NCBI GenBank assembly: GCA_016779015.1
Contig: JADHOK010000023.1
Span: 1 to 14,917, forward strand
Direction: 5' to 3'
DNA length: 14,917 bases
DNA from: PS1 clade bacterium
Lineage (GTDB): Bacteria; Pseudomonadota; Alphaproteobacteria; RS24
The position numbers and the translations under genes are program-made. The notes beneath the pieces were generated by a model, which was not told the origin of the DNA, did no database searches, and saw only the letters and a list, made by a program, of their open reading frames with translations. Shown here one piece after another: positions 13,453 through 14,917 of the stretch (position 1 is the first letter of the stretch; every line of letters begins with the position of its first letter).

Positions 13453-14917
13453 CATGGCGGAAATTGTCGATATGCTGCAAGGCTCGCATATGGCTTTTGT
13501 CACTGCCGGTATGGGCGGTGGCACGGGCACGGGTGCGGCTCCGGTTATTGCCCGCGCAGCGCGCGAGCAGGGCATATTGACGGTTGGCGTTGTTACCAAG
13601 CCGTTTGACTTTGAAGGCGGTCGCCGCATGCGCGCGGCCATTGCCGGCATTGAAGAATTGGCGGCCGAAGTCGATACGCTGATTATCATTCCGAACCAAA
13701 ATTTGTTCCGTATCGCCAACGCACAAACCACATTTGCCGAGGCATTTGCCATGGCCGATGAGGTGCTGCATTCGGGCGTTGCCGGTATCACCGATTTGAT
13801 GGTCAAACCGGGCCTTATCAATCTCGACTTTGCCGATGTCAAAACGGTGATGAACGAGATGGGTAAAGCGATGATGGGTACAGGCGAAGCCGAGGGCGAC
13901 AAGCGCGCCACCGAGGCCGCCGAAGCCGCCATCGCCAATCCGCTGCTGGAAGATGTCTCCATGCAAGGCGCGCGCGGCGTGCTCATCAACATCACCGGTG
14001 GTGATGATATGACCTTGTATGAGGTCGATGAAGCTGCCAACCGCATCCGTGAAGAAGTGGATGCGGAGTGCAATATCATTATCGGTTCGACATTCGATAC
14101 GGCGATGAGCGGTATCATGCGGGTTTCCGTTGTCGCCACCGGCATTGAGGCCGGAGCGCAACTGAAAGCGCTGGATGGCGGTCAGGTCATCTCCATGGAT
14201 GCGGTGGCCGAAGCGCCGACAGACATGGACGACACGATGCCGGAAGAGACCCCTGCGGAAGCGGAAATGCCGATGGCACCGGTCGCAGAAGAAGCCGTCA
14301 TAGTGACCGAAGCGTCGATGGCCGATGCACCAGCAGCCGATACACTGACGGCAAATGAAGCGGCGTCGGATGAAAACGATCTGCCCGGTTTTCTGACCGG
14401 CAAGACGGCTGAAAAACCGGCACAGCCGGTGATTTTCAAGCGCAAGCGTTCGTTCATTGACCGCGTCTTCGGCACCAAAAAAGCGGCCGCCGAGCAGCCG
14501 CCGGAGCAGAGCAAAATAGCGCCGAAAATCGATATGGCCGAGACAGCGATAGAAGAGCCGATTGCGCCGTTGGAAGTGGCTGAGGTGGCGACCGAGCAGC
14601 CGCCAATGCAGCAGCCCGCCGCATCTATCGATGAGCTAGATGGCCCTATCGAAGCGCCAAAAGAAGCGCCGGCGGCGATTGTGGCCGAGGCGAAAGCCCC
14701 GACCATAAAAGCCGAGACTGAAGCCGCGCCGTCGCTTGAATTGTCGGCACCCACAGCTGAAACGAAAGCTGAAACGAAAGCTGAGACTGAAGCTGAGACG
14801 AAAGCTGAAGAGGCACCCAAAGCTTCAGGAGCTAAAGTAGAGGCTAAAGTAGAAGCCAAAGCCGAAGCACCGGCAGTCTCAGCGCCGAGCGTTGATGCGG
14901 TCGCCGTGCAGCCGGTG
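13190..14917 (+). CDS. ftsZ: Cell division GTPase FtsZ (3' partial, with very long C-terminal linker)
   Basis: Tubulin-like GTPase that polymerises into the Z-ring at midcell. The frame is open for 576 codons from ATG 13190 to the window end without a stop. AAGGAG at 13178-13183 supports the start. The GTPase domain (about residues 15-320) shows VVFGVGGAGCNAVNNM, ANTDAQSL, the tubulin signature GGGTGTG at 109-115, TKPFDFEGGRR, PNQNLF and the T7 synergy loop NLDFAD at 211-216, ending in VSVVATGIE. After residue 320 comes a tail of at least 256 residues rich in Ala, Glu, Pro and Lys, surely disordered, far longer than the E. coli linker but in keeping with long alphaproteobacterial ones. Within it, residues 397-402 (DLPGFL) and the basic segment 416-428 (FKRKRSFIDRVFG) stand out. 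The usual C-terminal FtsA-binding peptide must lie beyond the window. Confidence 0.97.
   Translation, partial: MSIQLTVPPKRELKPRIVVFGVGGAGCNAVNNMIAAGLEGVDFVVANTDAQSLSNNSADRRIQIGSKLTEGLGAGADPQIGKAAAEESMAEIVDMLQGSHMAFVTAGMGGGTGTGAAPVIARAAREQGILTVGVVTKPFDFEGGRRMRAAIAGIEELAAEVDTLIIIPNQNLFRIANAQTTFAEAFAMADEVLHSGVAGITDLMVKPGLINLDFADVKTVMNEMGKAMMGTGEAEGDKRATEAAEAAIANPLLEDVSMQGARGVLINITGGDDMTLYEVDEAANRIREEVDAECNIIIGSTFDTAMSGIMRVSVVATGIEAGAQLKALDGGQVISMDAVAEAPTDMDDTMPEETPAEAEMPMAPVAEEAVIVTEASMADAPAADTLTANEAASDENDLPGFLTGKTAEKPAQPVIFKRKRSFIDRVFGTKKAAAEQPPEQSKIAPKIDMAETAIEEPIAPLEVAEVATEQPPMQQPAASIDELDGPIEAPKEAPAAIVAEAKAPTIKAETEAAPSLELSAPTAETKAETKAETEAETKAEEAPKASGAKVEAKVEAKAEAPAVSAPSVDAVAVQPV
14756..14812 (+). 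repeat. 12-bp tandem repeat in the FtsZ linker
   Basis: Four 12-base units related to GCTGAAACGAAA run in frame from 14756 to 14803, followed by a partial fifth (14804-14812). The first two are identical. They encode repeats of the tetrapeptide AETK or AETE, a low-complexity charged segment of the FtsZ tail probably grown by replication slippage. Confidence 0.85.
14831..14866 (+). repeat. Second 12-bp tandem repeat in the FtsZ linker
   Basis: Three units, GCTAAAGTAGAG, GCTAAAGTAGAA and the more diverged GCCAAAGCCGAA, encode AKVE, AKVE and AKAE. The period equals that of the repeat just upstream but the unit differs, so it is a separate expansion or a diverged continuation. Confidence 0.8.

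Noticed and set aside
13375..14859. Antisense frames opposite ftsZ, including an Ala/Ser-rich one opposite the linker
   Set aside because: They are the reverse reading of the FtsZ GTPase domain and of the repetitive linker; the Ala/Ser/Val richness is produced by the repeat composition.
1..14917. A previously undescribed defence, mobile or biosynthetic system
   Set aside because: All twelve long genes are recognisable dcw genes in the usual order. There are no transposase, integrase, toxin, CRISPR or tRNA signals and no foreign-looking block other than the short ftsA-ftsZ gap.

Overview
This window is one unbroken run of genes on the + strand and is a classic dcw (division and cell wall) cluster. 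In order it holds murE (5' end cut off by the window), murF, mraY, murD, ftsW, murG, murC, murB, ddl, ftsQ, ftsA and ftsZ (3' end cut off). The gene order, with murB between murC and ddl and with ftsQ-ftsA-ftsZ at the end, together with the FtsW N-terminus, the DNPR-type (meso-diaminopimelate) MurE and the very long FtsZ C-terminal linker, points to a Gram-negative alphaproteobacterium with moderately high GC. I cannot place it to order or genus from sequence alone.

Layout. Positions 1-9941 carry the cytoplasmic Mur ligases (MurE, F, D, C), the UDP-MurNAc-forming reductase MurB, the lipid I and lipid II enzymes MraY and MurG, and the septal SEDS polymerase FtsW. Ddl (9938-10849) supplies the D-Ala-D-Ala that MurF adds. 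FtsQ, FtsA and FtsZ (10837 to the end) form the divisome core. Together they take UDP-MurNAc to lipid II and place septal synthesis under the Z-ring. Genes from murE to ftsA overlap by 1 to 13 bases, or in one case (mraY-murD) are 3 bases apart, so this is almost certainly one translationally coupled operon. I see no terminator or convincing promoter inside it before ftsA.

The only real intergenic space is 13026-13189, between ftsA and ftsZ. It holds a 7-bp hairpin just upstream of the ftsZ ribosome binding site, a 10-bp palindrome, a weak promoter candidate, and a 55-codon reading frame that starts directly after the ftsA stop and ends in an ATGA overlap with ftsZ. That frame's codon use is very unlike its neighbours. 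I counted seven GANTC sites (the CcrM methylation target) by eye in the whole window, and four of them lie within 283 bases around the ftsZ start. This suggests methylation-linked control of ftsZ, as known in Caulobacter.

I found no mobile element, RNA gene, CRISPR array or new multi-gene system. The items worth a second look are the ftsA-ftsZ junction, the unusual FtsZ tail, a small tandem duplication inside murF, and a second hydrophobic segment in FtsQ.
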